Below, one piece after another: positions 8,138 to 16,746 of a stretch of DNA of 64,000 nucleotides. Every line of letters begins with the position of its first letter. Within the stretch, counting starts at the first letter, position 1. The notes beneath the pieces were generated by a model, which saw only the letters and a program-made list of their open reading frames with translations, was not told the origin of the DNA and did no database searches. The position numbers and the translations under genes were made by a program. This DNA is from an uncultured Alphaproteobacteria bacterium (GTDB taxonomy: Bacteria > Pseudomonadota > Alphaproteobacteria > GCA-2731375): positions 62,001-126,000 of the forward strand of contig CATOSZ010000006.1 in NCBI GenBank assembly GCA_951812805.1, in the 5' to 3' direction.

Positions 8138-8929
8138 ATGGCCTATGCGCCGTTCGACCTGACAGGAAAAGTCGCGCTGATTACCGGCGGCAACAGCGGC
8201 ATCGGCTTGGCCATGGGCGAGGCGGTGGCGGCAGCGGGCGGGGATGTCTGCATCTGGGGGACCAACGCCGAGAAGAACGAGGCGGCCGCCGCGCAACTGA
8301 CCGAACACGGCAGCAAGGTCGCCGCCTTGCAGTGCGACGTCTCGGATGAAGCGGCGGTCGAGGCCTGTTTCGCCGAGACGCTGGCGCGCTTCGGGCGGGT
8401 CGATGGCTGTTTCGCCAATGCGGGCGTCAGCGGGCGGGCTGGCGTGAGCACCGGCCGCGCACCCGCCTTCCACGAGATGCCGACGGATGATTGGCGTCGG
8501 GTGCTGGGTGTCAACCTGGACGGCTCCTTCTTCACCTTCCGGGCGGCGGCGCGCCATATGGTGGAACGCGGCGGCGGCGGCCGGATGGTCGGCACGGCCA
8601 GCCTGGCGGCGATCAGCGGCCAGGCCCGGGGCCAGCACTATGCCGCGACCAAGGGCGCGATGATCGCGATGATGTATGCCCTCTCGGTCGAGTATGGCCG
8701 CCACGGCATCACCGCCAACACGATCCTGCCCGGCTGGATCGAGACCGCGATGACCGAGCGGACCTTCGCCTGGGACAAGTTCTCCGACGCCGTCATGCCC
8801 CGCATTCCGCAACGCCGCTGGGGCCAGGGCGACGACTTCGGCGGTATCGCCGTCTATCTGATGTCGGACGCCAGCGCCTATCACTCGGGCGATACCTTCG
8901 TCATCGACGGGGCCTACTTCCGCTTCTGA
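8138..8929 (+). CDS. SDR family oxidoreductase
   Basis: A 263-residue classical short-chain dehydrogenase/reductase. The nucleotide-binding TGGNSGIG lies at about 13-20, a CDVS segment near 69, the NAG motif near 95 and a catalytic Tyr-Lys in YAATK near 170, with an active-site Ser upstream in the TASLAA strand. A strong ribosome site (GAGGAGA) precedes the ATG. The substrate cannot be deduced. It precedes the nonulosonate operon but is separated from it by a CtrA-like site, so it is probably not part of that pathway. Confidence 0.9.
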   Translation: MAYAPFDLTGKVALITGGNSGIGLAMGEAVAAAGGDVCIWGTNAEKNEAAAAQLTEHGSKVAALQCDVSDEAAVEACFAETLARFGRVDGCFANAGVSGRAGVSTGRAPAFHEMPTDDWRRVLGVNLDGSFFTFRAAARHMVERGGGGRMVGTASLAAISGQARGQHYAATKGAMIAMMYALSVEYGRHGITANTILPGWIETAMTERTFAWDKFSDAVMPRIPQRRWGQGDDFGGIAVYLMSDASAYHSGDTFVIDGAYFRF

Positions 8930-8966
8930 CCCTGCGCCGGCATTGGTCGAGGCGGGACGGGGCGCC

Positions 8967-8981
8967 TTAAGGCCCTGTTTA
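8967..8981 (+). promoter_or_regulatory. CtrA-like box (one mismatch) upstream of the nonulosonate operon
   Basis: TTAA-GGCCCTG-TTTA, followed by CC, matches the alphaproteobacterial CtrA consensus TTAA-N7-TTAAC except for one base in the second half-site. It ends 24 bp before the start codon at 9006. Two perfect boxes occur in the same gene cluster. Confidence 0.45.
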
Positions 8982-9005
8982 CCGTCTTTGCCTAAGCTTT
9001 TCGCC

Positions 9006-10118
9006 ATGATGTCGCTTGAGTCCCTTCTGCTCTCCGACGCGGCGACGATCCGCGAGGCCATCGCCGTGATCGATGCGGGCGAGCGGCGGACGGCGCTCAT
9101 CGTCGATGCCCACTTCAAGCTCATCGGCATCATCCGTGATGCCGACGTGCGCCGCGGCCTGCTGGCCGGCCTGGGGCTGGAGACGCCGGCGGCGCGGGTG
9201 ATGAACACCGAGCCGGTGGTCGGCTATCCCGCGATGAGCCGGCGCAACCTGGTCGACTACATGCGGGCCCGGCGGCGCGACATGCTGCCGATCGTCGACG
9301 CGGCCGGCCGCCTGGTCGGCGTCGAATTCCTGGTCGACACGATCCAGGCCGAGGCGCAGCCGAACGAGGTGGTGGTGATGGCCGGCGGGTTTGGCCGGCG
9401 CCTCGGCGCGCTCACCCGCGACTGCCCCAAGCCGCTGTTGAACGTCGGCTCCCGCCCGATCCTGGAAACCATCATCGAATCCTTCGCCGAGCAGGGTTTC
9501 CGCCGCTTCTGGATCGCCGTGAACTACCTGGCGCCGCGTATCGAGGCGCATTTCGGCGACGGCCGCCATTGGGGCGTCGAGATCGAATATCTGCGCGAGG
9601 AGGCGCCGCTCGGCACCGCCGGCGCGCTTTCGCTGCTGCCACGCCCCCCGACGCACCCCCTGATCGTGATGAACGGCGACATTCTGACCAAGGTGCGCTT
9701 CGACGAGTTGATCGGCTTCCATCGCGAGGCCCGGGCGCGGGCGACCATGTGCATCCGCCGCCATGAGGTCACCATCCCCTACGGCGTGGTCGAGGCGGCG
9801 GACGGCTATTTGTCGGGCATGGTCGAGAAGCCGCGACAAAGCTGCTTCATCAACGCCGGCATCTATGTGCTGGAGCCGGAGCTGATTGCCGCCCTCGCCC
9901 CCGGCCAGCCCCGCGACATGCCCGACATCGTCGAGGCGGCGATGGTGCGGGAACGCGCCGTCGCGCTCTTCCCGATCCGGGAATACTGGATGGACATCGG
10001 CCAGATCGAGGATTTCAAGAAGGCCAACCAGGACATCGCCGAGCTGTTTCCCACGCCCGAGGCCGCCGCCCCGCCGGCGCCGGCACCGCCATGGCCCCGC
10101 GTCGGATTGGCGTCGTAA
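9006..10118 (+). CDS. CBS-domain sugar-1-phosphate nucleotidyltransferase (PtmE-like)
   Basis: 370 residues. Two CBS repeats (about 1-115) are followed by a nucleotidyltransferase domain with the signature MAGGFGRRLGALTRDCPKPLL (split here as MAGGFGRR and CPKPLL, near 128-147), the VMNGDILTK metal-binding Asp and EKPRQ. This two-part architecture is that of PtmE-type enzymes, which make GDP-glucosamine at the head of the legionaminic-acid pathway; that substrate is inferred. The first ATG at 9006 is chosen because 5' extension would run through the CtrA-like site. Its 3' end overlaps the neuC-type gene by 28 bp. Confidence 0.85.
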   Translation: MMSLESLLLSDAATIREAIAVIDAGERRTALIVDAHFKLIGIIRDADVRRGLLAGLGLETPAARVMNTEPVVGYPAMSRRNLVDYMRARRRDMLPIVDAAGRLVGVEFLVDTIQAEAQPNEVVVMAGGFGRRLGALTRDCPKPLLNVGSRPILETIIESFAEQGFRRFWIAVNYLAPRIEAHFGDGRHWGVEIEYLREEAPLGTAGALSLLPRPPTHPLIVMNGDILTKVRFDELIGFHREARARATMCIRRHEVTIPYGVVEAADGYLSGMVEKPRQSCFINAGIYVLEPELIAALAPGQPRDMPDIVEAAMVRERAVALFPIREYWMDIGQIEDFKKANQDIAELFPTPEAAAPPAPAPPWPRVGLAS

Positions 10119-11254
10119 CCGGCGGGCGGGCCGATTGGGGCCTGCTGCTGCCGGTGTTGCGCGCGCTCCGGGCCGCGCCGGACATGGAATTGCGGCTGAT
10201 CGTCAGCGGCGGCCATCTCTCGTCCCGCCATGGCGACACCCGGCGCGAGATCCGGGCCCAGGGCTTCGAGATCGCGGCGGAAGTGCCCTGCCTCGCCGAG
10301 GGCGACGATCCGCTGTCGCTCTGCCGTGCCGTCGGCAGGGGGGTCGAGGGTTTTGCCCAGGCCTACGCGGCGACGGCGCCGGATGTCGTGCTGCTGCTGG
10401 GCGATCGCTACGAGATCCTGGCCGCGGCCGAGGCCGCGATGCTGAGCGGGTTGGTCGTCGCGCACATATGCGGCGGCGACGTCACCGAGGGGGCGTTCGA
10501 CGATTCGATCCGTCATGCCGTCACCAAGATGGCGCATTTGCATTTCGTCTCCAACGAGGGTTCCGCCCGCCGGTTGCGCCAGCTGGGCGAGGATCCGGCC
10601 GCGATCCGGGTGACCGGCAACCCGGGGCTGGATCTGTTGCGCGACATGGCATTTCTCGACCGGGCGGCCTTCGAGGATCGCATCGCCATGACGCTCCGCC
10701 CGCGCAACCTGTTGGTCACCTATCACCCGGAAACCCGTGCGGAGGGTGAGACCGCCGCCGACCTGGACGCCTTGTTGGCGGCCCTCGACGGGCTCGGCGA
10801 GGATGTCGGGCTCATCCTCACGCAACCGAATGCCGATCCCGGGCATGGCGCCTTCCAGCGCCGCCTGGAGGCCTTCGCCGCGCGGCCGAACGCCGTCCTG
10901 CATGCCGCCCTCGGCCAGCAGGGCTATTTCTCCGCCATGCGTCACGTCTCGGCCATGGTCGGCAACTCGTCCTCGGGGCTGATGGAGATGCCGAGCTTCG
11001 GCAAGCCGACGGTGAACGTCGGCGGGCGCCAGGACGGCCGGCCGCGCGCCGCTTCGGTGATCGACGTAGCGCCCCGGGCCGCGGCGATCCGGGGCGCAAT
11101 CGAACGCGCGCTCGCCCTCGACTGCGCCGGCACCGTCAATCCCTATGGCGACGGTCACGCCGCGGCCCGCATTCTCGCCGGCTTGCGTGAGGCCGGCCCG
11201 GCCCGCGCCCTGTTGCGCAAGACATTCCACGATATGGGAGCGCATGCGGCATGA
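10091..11254 (+). CDS. neuC: UDP-N-acetylglucosamine 2-epimerase (hydrolysing), NeuC/LegG type
   Basis: A 387-residue GT-B-fold enzyme of the hydrolysing 2-epimerase family, which releases a 2-epimerised hexosamine (ManNAc or the 2,4-diacetamido sugar in legionaminate pathways) from its nucleotide. Recognised by the N-terminal VVTGGRADWG, LLGDRYE, the hallmark HICGGDVTEGAFDDSIRH (about 122-139), NPGLD and the C-terminal NSSSG loop binding UDP. It lies between the nucleotidyltransferase and NeuB with overlapping ends, so all act in one pathway. Whether the donor is UDP- or GDP-linked cannot be read from sequence. Confidence 0.93.
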   Translation: MAPRRIGVVTGGRADWGLLLPVLRALRAAPDMELRLIVSGGHLSSRHGDTRREIRAQGFEIAAEVPCLAEGDDPLSLCRAVGRGVEGFAQAYAATAPDVVLLLGDRYEILAAAEAAMLSGLVVAHICGGDVTEGAFDDSIRHAVTKMAHLHFVSNEGSARRLRQLGEDPAAIRVTGNPGLDLLRDMAFLDRAAFEDRIAMTLRPRNLLVTYHPETRAEGETAADLDALLAALDGLGEDVGLILTQPNADPGHGAFQRRLEAFAARPNAVLHAALGQQGYFSAMRHVSAMVGNSSSGLMEMPSFGKPTVNVGGRQDGRPRAASVIDVAPRAAAIRGAIERALALDCAGTVNPYGDGHAAARILAGLREAGPARALLRKTFHDMGAHAA

Positions 11255-12342
11255 CAGATCCCGCCATCACCGTCATCGCCGAGGCCGGCGTGAACCACAA
11301 CGGCGACGCCGGGATGGCGCTGGCCCTGGTCGACGCCGCCGCGGCCGCCGGCGCCGATGTGGTCAAGTTCCAAACCTTCAAGGCCGACGCCATGATCGCC
11401 GCCTCGGCGCCGAAGGCGCGTTATCAGCGCGAGACCACGGGCGCGGCGGAAAGCCAGCTCGAGATGGTTCGCCGCCTGGAGTTGTCGCCGACGCTGCATT
11501 CGGAATTGATCGCGCGCTGTGCGGCGCGCGACATCGAGTTCCTCTCGACTCCCTTCGACGCGGAGAGCCTGGCGCTGCTGCAGGATCTCGGCTTGCGCCG
11601 CCTGAAGGTGCCTTCCGGTGAAATCACCAACGGCCCGTTGCTCGTGCGTCTGGCGGCGAGCGGCCTGCCCCTCATCGTGTCGACCGGGATGGCCGACCTG
11701 GCGGAAGTCCGGGCGGCCCTGGATCTCCTGGCCTATGCGATGGTGCACCGTGAGGCGGTGCCCGAAGCCGGACGCCACGCAGGTTTCGCCGGTCGGGCCG
11801 AAGGTCGCGCGGCCTTGGCCCGGCGGGTGACGCTGCTGCATTGCACGACGGAATATCCGGCGCCCATCGCCTCGGTCAACCTGAAGGCGATGGACAGCCT
11901 GGCGGCGGCCTTCGACCTGCCGGTCGGCTATTCCGACCATACCGAGGGGATCACCACGCCGATCGCGGCGGCCGCCCGGGGCGCGGTGGTGATCGAAAAG
12001 CACTTCACCCTCGACAGGGCCCTGCCGGGCCCGGATCATCGCGCGTCCCTGGAGCCGGACGAGCTCGCGGCGATGGTGGCGGGCATCCGCCAGGTCGAAG
12101 CCGCCCTCGGCGACGGGGTCAAGGCGCCACAACCGTGCGAGCTGGGCAATGCCGAGGTTGCCCGCAAGAGCCTGGTCGCCGCCCGCGCCATCCGCCCGGG
12201 CGAGTGTTTCAGCGCCGACAACCTCGCGGCGATGCGACCCGGCACCGGCATCTCACCGATGGCCTTCTGGTCCTATGTCGGCCGGCCCGCCGACCGTGCC
12301 TATGCGGCGGGTGAACTGATCGAGGCCGGGGCCGGCGGATGA
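11251..12342 (+). CDS. neuB: Nonulosonic acid synthase NeuB/LegI type (first copy)
   Basis: A 363-residue PEP-condensing synthase forming a nine-carbon sialic/legionaminic-type acid. The TIM-barrel domain carries EAGVNHNGD, KFQTFKAD, LSTPFD, KVPSGEI, STGMA, HCTTEYPAP, GYSDHTEG and EKHFTLD in the family order. A C-terminal SAF (antifreeze-like) domain starts near RKSLVAARAI (about 305). ATGA overlaps join it to neuC upstream and to the formyltransferase downstream. It is clearly distinct from the second synthase at 16743-17732, so two nonulosonates or two steps are implied. Confidence 0.95.
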   Translation: MTDPAITVIAEAGVNHNGDAGMALALVDAAAAAGADVVKFQTFKADAMIAASAPKARYQRETTGAAESQLEMVRRLELSPTLHSELIARCAARDIEFLSTPFDAESLALLQDLGLRRLKVPSGEITNGPLLVRLAASGLPLIVSTGMADLAEVRAALDLLAYAMVHREAVPEAGRHAGFAGRAEGRAALARRVTLLHCTTEYPAPIASVNLKAMDSLAAAFDLPVGYSDHTEGITTPIAAAARGAVVIEKHFTLDRALPGPDHRASLEPDELAAMVAGIRQVEAALGDGVKAPQPCELGNAEVARKSLVAARAIRPGECFSADNLAAMRPGTGISPMAFWSYVGRPADRAYAAGELIEAGAGG

Positions 12343-13010
12343 GCGTCCTCCTCTTCACCAAGTCCGATTGCTGGTCACGCCGCGCCCAGGCGGCGGCCCG
12401 GGAGGCTTTCGGTGCCAGGCTCACGGTTCTCGAGGGCAACCGCGGCGATGGCTTTCCGCAATTGCCGACGGTGGATGCGGGCACCGTCCTGCTTTCCTTC
12501 CTCTCGCCCTGGATCTTGCCGGCGGAACTGCTGGTGGCGGCGGGTCCGGCGCTCAACTTTCATCCGGGCAGCGCAAACTATCCCGGTATCGGCTGTTACA
12601 ACTTCGCACTCTATGAGGGCGCGCGGGACTTCGGCGCCGTCTGTCATCACATGGCGGCCCGGGTCGATTCCGGTGACATCGTCGCCGAGCGGACCTTCGA
12701 GATCGCGCCGGACGAGCGGGTCGAGACCTTGAAGCTGCGCACCATGGAAGTGATGGCGGCGATGTTCGAGGAGATCGTCGCCGAACTCGCCCGCGGCCGG
12801 GTCCCGGCGGCGGCGGGTATCGCGTGGACGCGGCGTCCCTTCACCCGGCGTGAGTTGGAAGAGCTCTGCCGCCTGGTACCGACGATGGACGAGGCGGAGA
12901 TGCGCCGGCGAATCCACGCGACGGCCTATCCTGGCTTTCCCGGCGCGCGGATCGAGATCGCCGGAACCGTGTTCCGGGCAGAGGTTCCCGCCGGCCCGGC
13001 ACTCGCCTGA
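12339..13010 (+). CDS. Formyltransferase-fold sugar-modifying enzyme (first copy)
   Basis: 223 residues with the folate-dependent formyltransferase core: the catalytic Asn-x-His in LNFHPGSANYPG (about 66-77) and the catalytic Asp in DSGDIV (about 109). The domain is minimal and lacks the tRNA-binding C domain of methionyl-tRNA formyltransferase, as in sugar N-formyltransferases. Being last in the overlapping nucleotidyltransferase-neuC-neuB operon, it most likely N-formylates an amino sugar intermediate or product. The exact position is unknown. Confidence 0.8.
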   Translation: MSVLLFTKSDCWSRRAQAAAREAFGARLTVLEGNRGDGFPQLPTVDAGTVLLSFLSPWILPAELLVAAGPALNFHPGSANYPGIGCYNFALYEGARDFGAVCHHMAARVDSGDIVAERTFEIAPDERVETLKLRTMEVMAAMFEEIVAELARGRVPAAAGIAWTRRPFTRRELEELCRLVPTMDEAEMRRRIHATAYPGFPGARIEIAGTVFRAEVPAGPALA

Positions 13011-13019
13011 ACGGCAGCG

Positions 13020-13034
13020 TTAATTCGATCTTAA
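13020..13034 (+). promoter_or_regulatory. Perfect CtrA box upstream of the radical SAM gene
   Basis: TTAA-TTCGATC-TTAA matches the full CtrA consensus (TTAA-N7-TTAA) and is followed by G. It sits 55 bp before the start at 13090, in the 79-bp gap after the first formyltransferase gene. A second box at 14991 shares not only the TTAA halves but the flanking CAG and the inner CGATC, giving 18 identical positions over 21. Confidence 0.65.
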
Positions 13035-13089
13035 GTCCGCGCGCAGATGCTGGACGGCAATTCCGCCCTGCCCGGCGAAGGAGCCTGTC

Positions 13090-14157
13090 ATGAACGTCAT
13101 CCGCCAAGATCTCGTCGTCCGCAGCGCCCCGGTCTGGCGACCGAGCGCGGAGTCCCCCTGGCAGTTCGACGCCAATGCCACCTTCAACGAAAAAGTCTTC
13201 AGCGAGGACTGGAAGGCGCATCGCGGCGAGGACTATCAGCAGTACCGGCACGACTGGCACCAGGTGCCGGCGACGAAGACGGAGCTCGACTTCCCGCTGC
13301 ATCTCGACATCGAGACCACGACGCGCTGCAACCTGCTGTGCCCCATGTGTCCGAGGACGTTGCTGGTGGAGAAGGGGACCTTCAACGACTTCGGCTTCAT
13401 GACCCGGGCGGAATACGCCTCGATCATCGACCAGGGCGCGGCGTATGGCTTGCGTTCGATCAAGCTCAACTATCTGGGGGAGCCGCTGCTGCACAAGGAC
13501 GTTCCCTGGCAGGTCGCCTATGCCAAGGAAAAGGGCGTCGTCGACGTGCTGATGAACTCGAACGGCACCGCGCTCACCAAAAAACTCGGACGCCGCCTGC
13601 TGGAAGCCGGCGTGGACGGCCTCTTCGTGTCCTTCGATGCGGCCAATCCGGCCGACTATGCCCGCCAGCGTGTCGGCGCCACGCTCGGCCGGGTGATCGA
13701 CAACCTCTATTCCTTCGTCCGCCTGCGCGACGAGATCCGCCCCGGCTGCCAGATCCGCGTTTCCATGGTGATGTACGACGAGCCGAAATGGCGCGACCAG
13801 TTCGCCGCCCTGCAGGTGATGTGGCGCGACCTGGTCGATGCGGTCGGCTACAGCTACTACGTCGAGCGTGACGACGACGCCCATGGGGAATACGACCCCG
13901 TGCCCGGCTTCCACTGCGCCCAGCCCTTCCACCGGATGTTCCTGAAGAACAACGGCAACGTCACGATCTGCTGCTTCGACGACAAGGACGAGATCATCCT
14001 CGGCAACTGGCGCGAGGAAAAGCTGCACGCGATCTGGAACTCGGAGGCCTACCGTGAGATCCGCCGGCTGCACGCCGAGGGCCGCTATCACGAAATGGAT
14101 CTCTGCCGGAAATGCTACTTCCCGGTTTCCCAGAAGCAGGCCGACGTCGCGAGCTAG
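13090..14157 (+). CDS. Radical SAM/SPASM protein
   Basis: A 355-residue radical SAM enzyme. The cluster-binding CNLLCPMC (CxxxCxxC, about 79-86) opens a TIM-barrel domain with the NYLGEPLLHKD (GGE-like) motif. A C-terminal SPASM-type region has ICCFDDKD and CRKCYFP for an auxiliary Fe-S cluster. Family members modify peptides or sugars or perform epimerisation and dehydrogenation; the substrate here is unknown. It lies in the nonulosonate locus with its own CtrA box and a GAAGGAG ribosome site. It converges on the next gene, both stop codons using one CTAG. Confidence 0.88.
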   Translation: MNVIRQDLVVRSAPVWRPSAESPWQFDANATFNEKVFSEDWKAHRGEDYQQYRHDWHQVPATKTELDFPLHLDIETTTRCNLLCPMCPRTLLVEKGTFNDFGFMTRAEYASIIDQGAAYGLRSIKLNYLGEPLLHKDVPWQVAYAKEKGVVDVLMNSNGTALTKKLGRRLLEAGVDGLFVSFDAANPADYARQRVGATLGRVIDNLYSFVRLRDEIRPGCQIRVSMVMYDEPKWRDQFAALQVMWRDLVDAVGYSYYVERDDDAHGEYDPVPGFHCAQPFHRMFLKNNGNVTICCFDDKDEIILGNWREEKLHAIWNSEAYREIRRLHAEGRYHEMDLCRKCYFPVSQKQADVAS

Positions 14158-14948
14158 ATCACGACCGCCCGCTCGCCGAAGCTGGCCGGCCGCGCGGCGG
14201 TGGAGCGGGCAATTGCCGCCGGGGTGGGCAGGTGATCGAGGTAATCGCCGGCAACCGCATCGGTGAAATCGGCGTTGCGGCTATAGCGGATCTGCAGGTC
14301 ACGATCCTGCGTGGCCGGCGCGCCGGCGAAGAGGTCGCCGCCGGCGATGCGGGCGATGAGGCCGTGCTGCGCGGCGCGGACCGCCGCCATGCCGAGGTCG
14401 AAGGGATCATGCGGACCGGGGGCGGGGAAGGCATGGAAGAGGATGTCGCCGCTGTCGAGGCCTTCGGAAAGCAGATGGACCGTTGCCCCCACCAGGTCGG
14501 CCCGCCCGTCGGCGAGCGCCCAGAAGTTGCAGGACGAACCGCGATAATAGGGTGAGACGCCCATGTGGATATTCGCCGCCCGGCCGGCGATCAACCGCTC
14601 GCAGAGCGCGCCCTTGATCCAGCTGGCGCCAAAGACGACGAAATAGTCGGCGTCCAGCAGCGGCGCCAGGTCCCCCGGCGACAGGTCGGAGAGATCGCCC
14701 ATTTTGACGACCAGCGCGCGTACGTTGGCGGGCAGCGGACGGGGTCGGCCGAACAGGCGCGCCTCGGCCCGCATGACCTCGGCGAAATAGCGCTGCATGA
14801 TCGCGCTTCGGGCGAAGAAGTCGGCTCGTGCGCCGGGAAAGATGGTGGTGCATTCGACGACGGCGGCGACCTCGTCGGCGACGTCGGCCAGCGCTTCCAG
14901 CAGCGCCAGGTGACGCGGCTGGTTCGAGGTGAAGACGCTGATTTTCAT
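14154..14948 (-). CDS. Formyltransferase-fold sugar-modifying enzyme (second copy)
   Basis: 264 residues. The start MKISVF is preferred over a longer reading because GAGGTCC precedes it. Catalytic residues of the folate-type formyltransferase fold are present: NIHMGVSPYYRG (about 134-145, Asn-x-His) and Asp in DSGDIL (about 171). The C-terminal tail is short, without an anticodon-recognition domain. It is unlike the first copy outside the core, so this is not a recent duplication. Probable N-formylation of a surface sugar, inferred from the neighbouring nonulosonate genes. Confidence 0.78.
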   Translation of the reverse strand: MKISVFTSNQPRHLALLEALADVADEVAAVVECTTIFPGARADFFARSAIMQRYFAEVMRAEARLFGRPRPLPANVRALVVKMGDLSDLSPGDLAPLLDADYFVVFGASWIKGALCERLIAGRAANIHMGVSPYYRGSSCNFWALADGRADLVGATVHLLSEGLDSGDILFHAFPAPGPHDPFDLGMAAVRAAQHGLIARIAGGDLFAGAPATQDRDLQIRYSRNADFTDAVAGDYLDHLPTPAAIARSTAARPASFGERAVVI

Positions 14949-14990
14949 TGGACCTCGCGCTTCCGTTCGGACCACTTTCGGGCAACAGGG

Positions 14991-15005
14991 TTAAGGCGAT
15001 CTTAA
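14991..15005. promoter_or_regulatory. Perfect CtrA box between divergent formyltransferase and deacetylase genes
   Basis: TTAA-GGCGATC-TTAA, 44 bp before the deacetylase start (15049) and 43 bp behind the divergent formyltransferase start (14948), so it could serve either gene. It is nearly the same 21-bp element as at 13015-13035. Confidence 0.65.
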
Positions 15006-15048
15006 GCTGGCGCCGCCAAGCTTGGCGGCGAGAAGGGAGACGCCGCCC

Positions 15049-15984
15049 ATGCCCGCACCGCCGCACGGTCTGATGTTTCACCACTTCCACGACGCGGTCC
15101 ATCCGCCGATCCAAGGTTCGATCTCGGCCGAGGGGTTCTGTGAACTGCTGGACTTCGTCGGCCGTTCCCGCATCCTGCCGGCCGAGGATTGGCGCTGCCG
15201 CGCCGAGAGCGGCCGTTTGCGCGACGGCGAGCTGTGCCTCACCTTCGACGACAACCTGCGTTGCCAGTACGACATCGCCCTGCCGGTGCTCGAAGCGTAT
15301 GGCCTCACCGCCTTCTGGTTCGTTTACACCTCGCCCCTCGAAGGCGTCGCTGAAACACTGGAAGTCCATCGCCACTACCGCAATACGGCGTTCGCGGACG
15401 TCGATGAATTTTACGCGGCCTTTTTCGCCGCCCTGGCGACCTCCCCCTGGGGAGCCGAGGCGGAGGCGGCGCTGGCCGGCTTCGATCCTGCCGGCTATCT
15501 AGCGGAGCTTGCCTTCTACAGCGACGCGGACCGGCGCTTCCGCTTTGCCCGCGACCGCATTCTCGGGCCGGAACGCTATGACGAGACCATGGTGGTGATG
15601 ATGCGCCGCTCGGGCTACGACGTTGCCGACGCGGCGACGCGGCTGTGGATGGGGGCGGGGGACTTGCGCCGGCTCGCCAGCGGCGGCCATGTCATCGGCC
15701 TGCACTCGCACAGCCACCCGACCGACCTGAAAGCGCTGCCCGCCGATGCGCAGGCCCGCGAATACGCCCGCAATGCCGAAGTCCTCCGCGCCGAGGTGGG
15801 TGTTGCGGCCGACAGCATGGCGCACCCGACCAATTCCTACGGGCCCGAGACGCTGGCCTTGTTGCACCGCCAGGGCGTGCGCCTCGGCTTCCGCGCGAAC
15901 CTGGCGTTGGCTGAGTACGGGCCGTTGGAGCACCCGCGCCGTGATCACGCCGAGGTCATGGCGGCGATGCACCTGGCCGCCTGA
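15049..15984 (+). CDS. Polysaccharide deacetylase (NodB-type)
   Basis: A 311-residue protein with the carbohydrate esterase 4 signature LTFDDN (about 63-68) and a downstream metal-binding HSHSHPT (about 220-226). The start with AGAAGGGAGA is preferred over an in-frame TTG upstream. No signal peptide is seen, so it may act on a cytoplasmic or lipid-linked sugar, removing N-acetyl groups. A deacetylase next to two formyltransferases fits replacement of acetyl by formyl, but this is inference. Confidence 0.82.
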   Translation: MPAPPHGLMFHHFHDAVHPPIQGSISAEGFCELLDFVGRSRILPAEDWRCRAESGRLRDGELCLTFDDNLRCQYDIALPVLEAYGLTAFWFVYTSPLEGVAETLEVHRHYRNTAFADVDEFYAAFFAALATSPWGAEAEAALAGFDPAGYLAELAFYSDADRRFRFARDRILGPERYDETMVVMMRRSGYDVADAATRLWMGAGDLRRLASGGHVIGLHSHSHPTDLKALPADAQAREYARNAEVLRAEVGVAADSMAHPTNSYGPETLALLHRQGVRLGFRANLALAEYGPLEHPRRDHAEVMAAMHLAA

Positions 15985-15993
15985 CGCCCCGGT

Positions 15994-16746
15994 TTACTGC
16001 GCGGCGACGGCCCGCAGGCGGATCGGTGGTGCCGGTTTCTGTTGCACGGCGGCGTTGAGCGCGGCGACCTCCGGATGGGCGTCGAGCCAGGCGACGATCT
16101 CGTCGAGCCCGAAAACCCGGCCGGGGCGATGCAGCGCCTCGATCACCCGCCGCACCACCTCGAAGTCCGGCGCCTCGTCCACGGTCAGCCGCAATTCGGG
16201 CCGGCGAAGACGGGCCTCCGCGACCGCGAGCGTTTCGCAGCGAAAGCGCTCCGTCTCGGTGAAATAGCCGCCCCAGACCTCGGTCTCCCGCGTCGCCTTG
16301 AGGGCGCAAGCCTCGGCCAGCGCCGTGCGCCGCAAGCCGTAGCAGAAGGTGCCGAAGGGCAGGCCGTCGATCTTCACATAGTCGGCCCGGCGCTCCGCCA
16401 TGAGATCGATCAGGCGGTCGAGATGGGGCGGGTCGACGAAGGGGCAGTCTGCGGTGCAACTGGCGACGAGATCGACGTCGAAGGCCTCGGCCGCGGCCAG
16501 CAGGCGGGCCAGCACGTCGTCCGGATCGCCGCGAAAGACCTCGATCCCCTCCTCCCGGGCGACGGCTTCGAGGGGATCGTCCTCAGCTATCGTCGAGGTG
16601 CACAGCACGATCCGTTCCGGCCGCTTTGCCAGGCGCAGCCGGCGGATCATGTGAACCAGCATCGGCTCGCCCAGGATCGGCTTGAGGACCTTGCGCGGCA
16701 GGCGGGTCGACTTCAGGCGGGCGGTGATGAAGGTCGCGACCCTCAC
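15994..16746 (-). CDS. Cytidylyltransferase, SpsF/NeuA-like
   Basis: A 250-residue GT-A nucleotidyltransferase that probably activates a nonulosonate with CMP. The N-terminal FITARLKSTRLPRKVL (about 6-21) matches the SpsF-type CMP-sugar synthetases, and SCTADCPFVDP (about 95-105) supplies the metal-binding Asp. Its start overlaps the end of the NeuB/SpsE-type gene by 4 bp (ATGA), so the two form a leftward operon and probably act in sequence. Confidence 0.85.
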   Translation of the reverse strand: MRVATFITARLKSTRLPRKVLKPILGEPMLVHMIRRLRLAKRPERIVLCTSTIAEDDPLEAVAREEGIEVFRGDPDDVLARLLAAAEAFDVDLVASCTADCPFVDPPHLDRLIDLMAERRADYVKIDGLPFGTFCYGLRRTALAEACALKATRETEVWGGYFTETERFRCETLAVAEARLRRPELRLTVDEAPDFEVVRRVIEALHRPGRVFGLDEIVAWLDAHPEVAALNAAVQQKPAPPIRLRAVAAQ

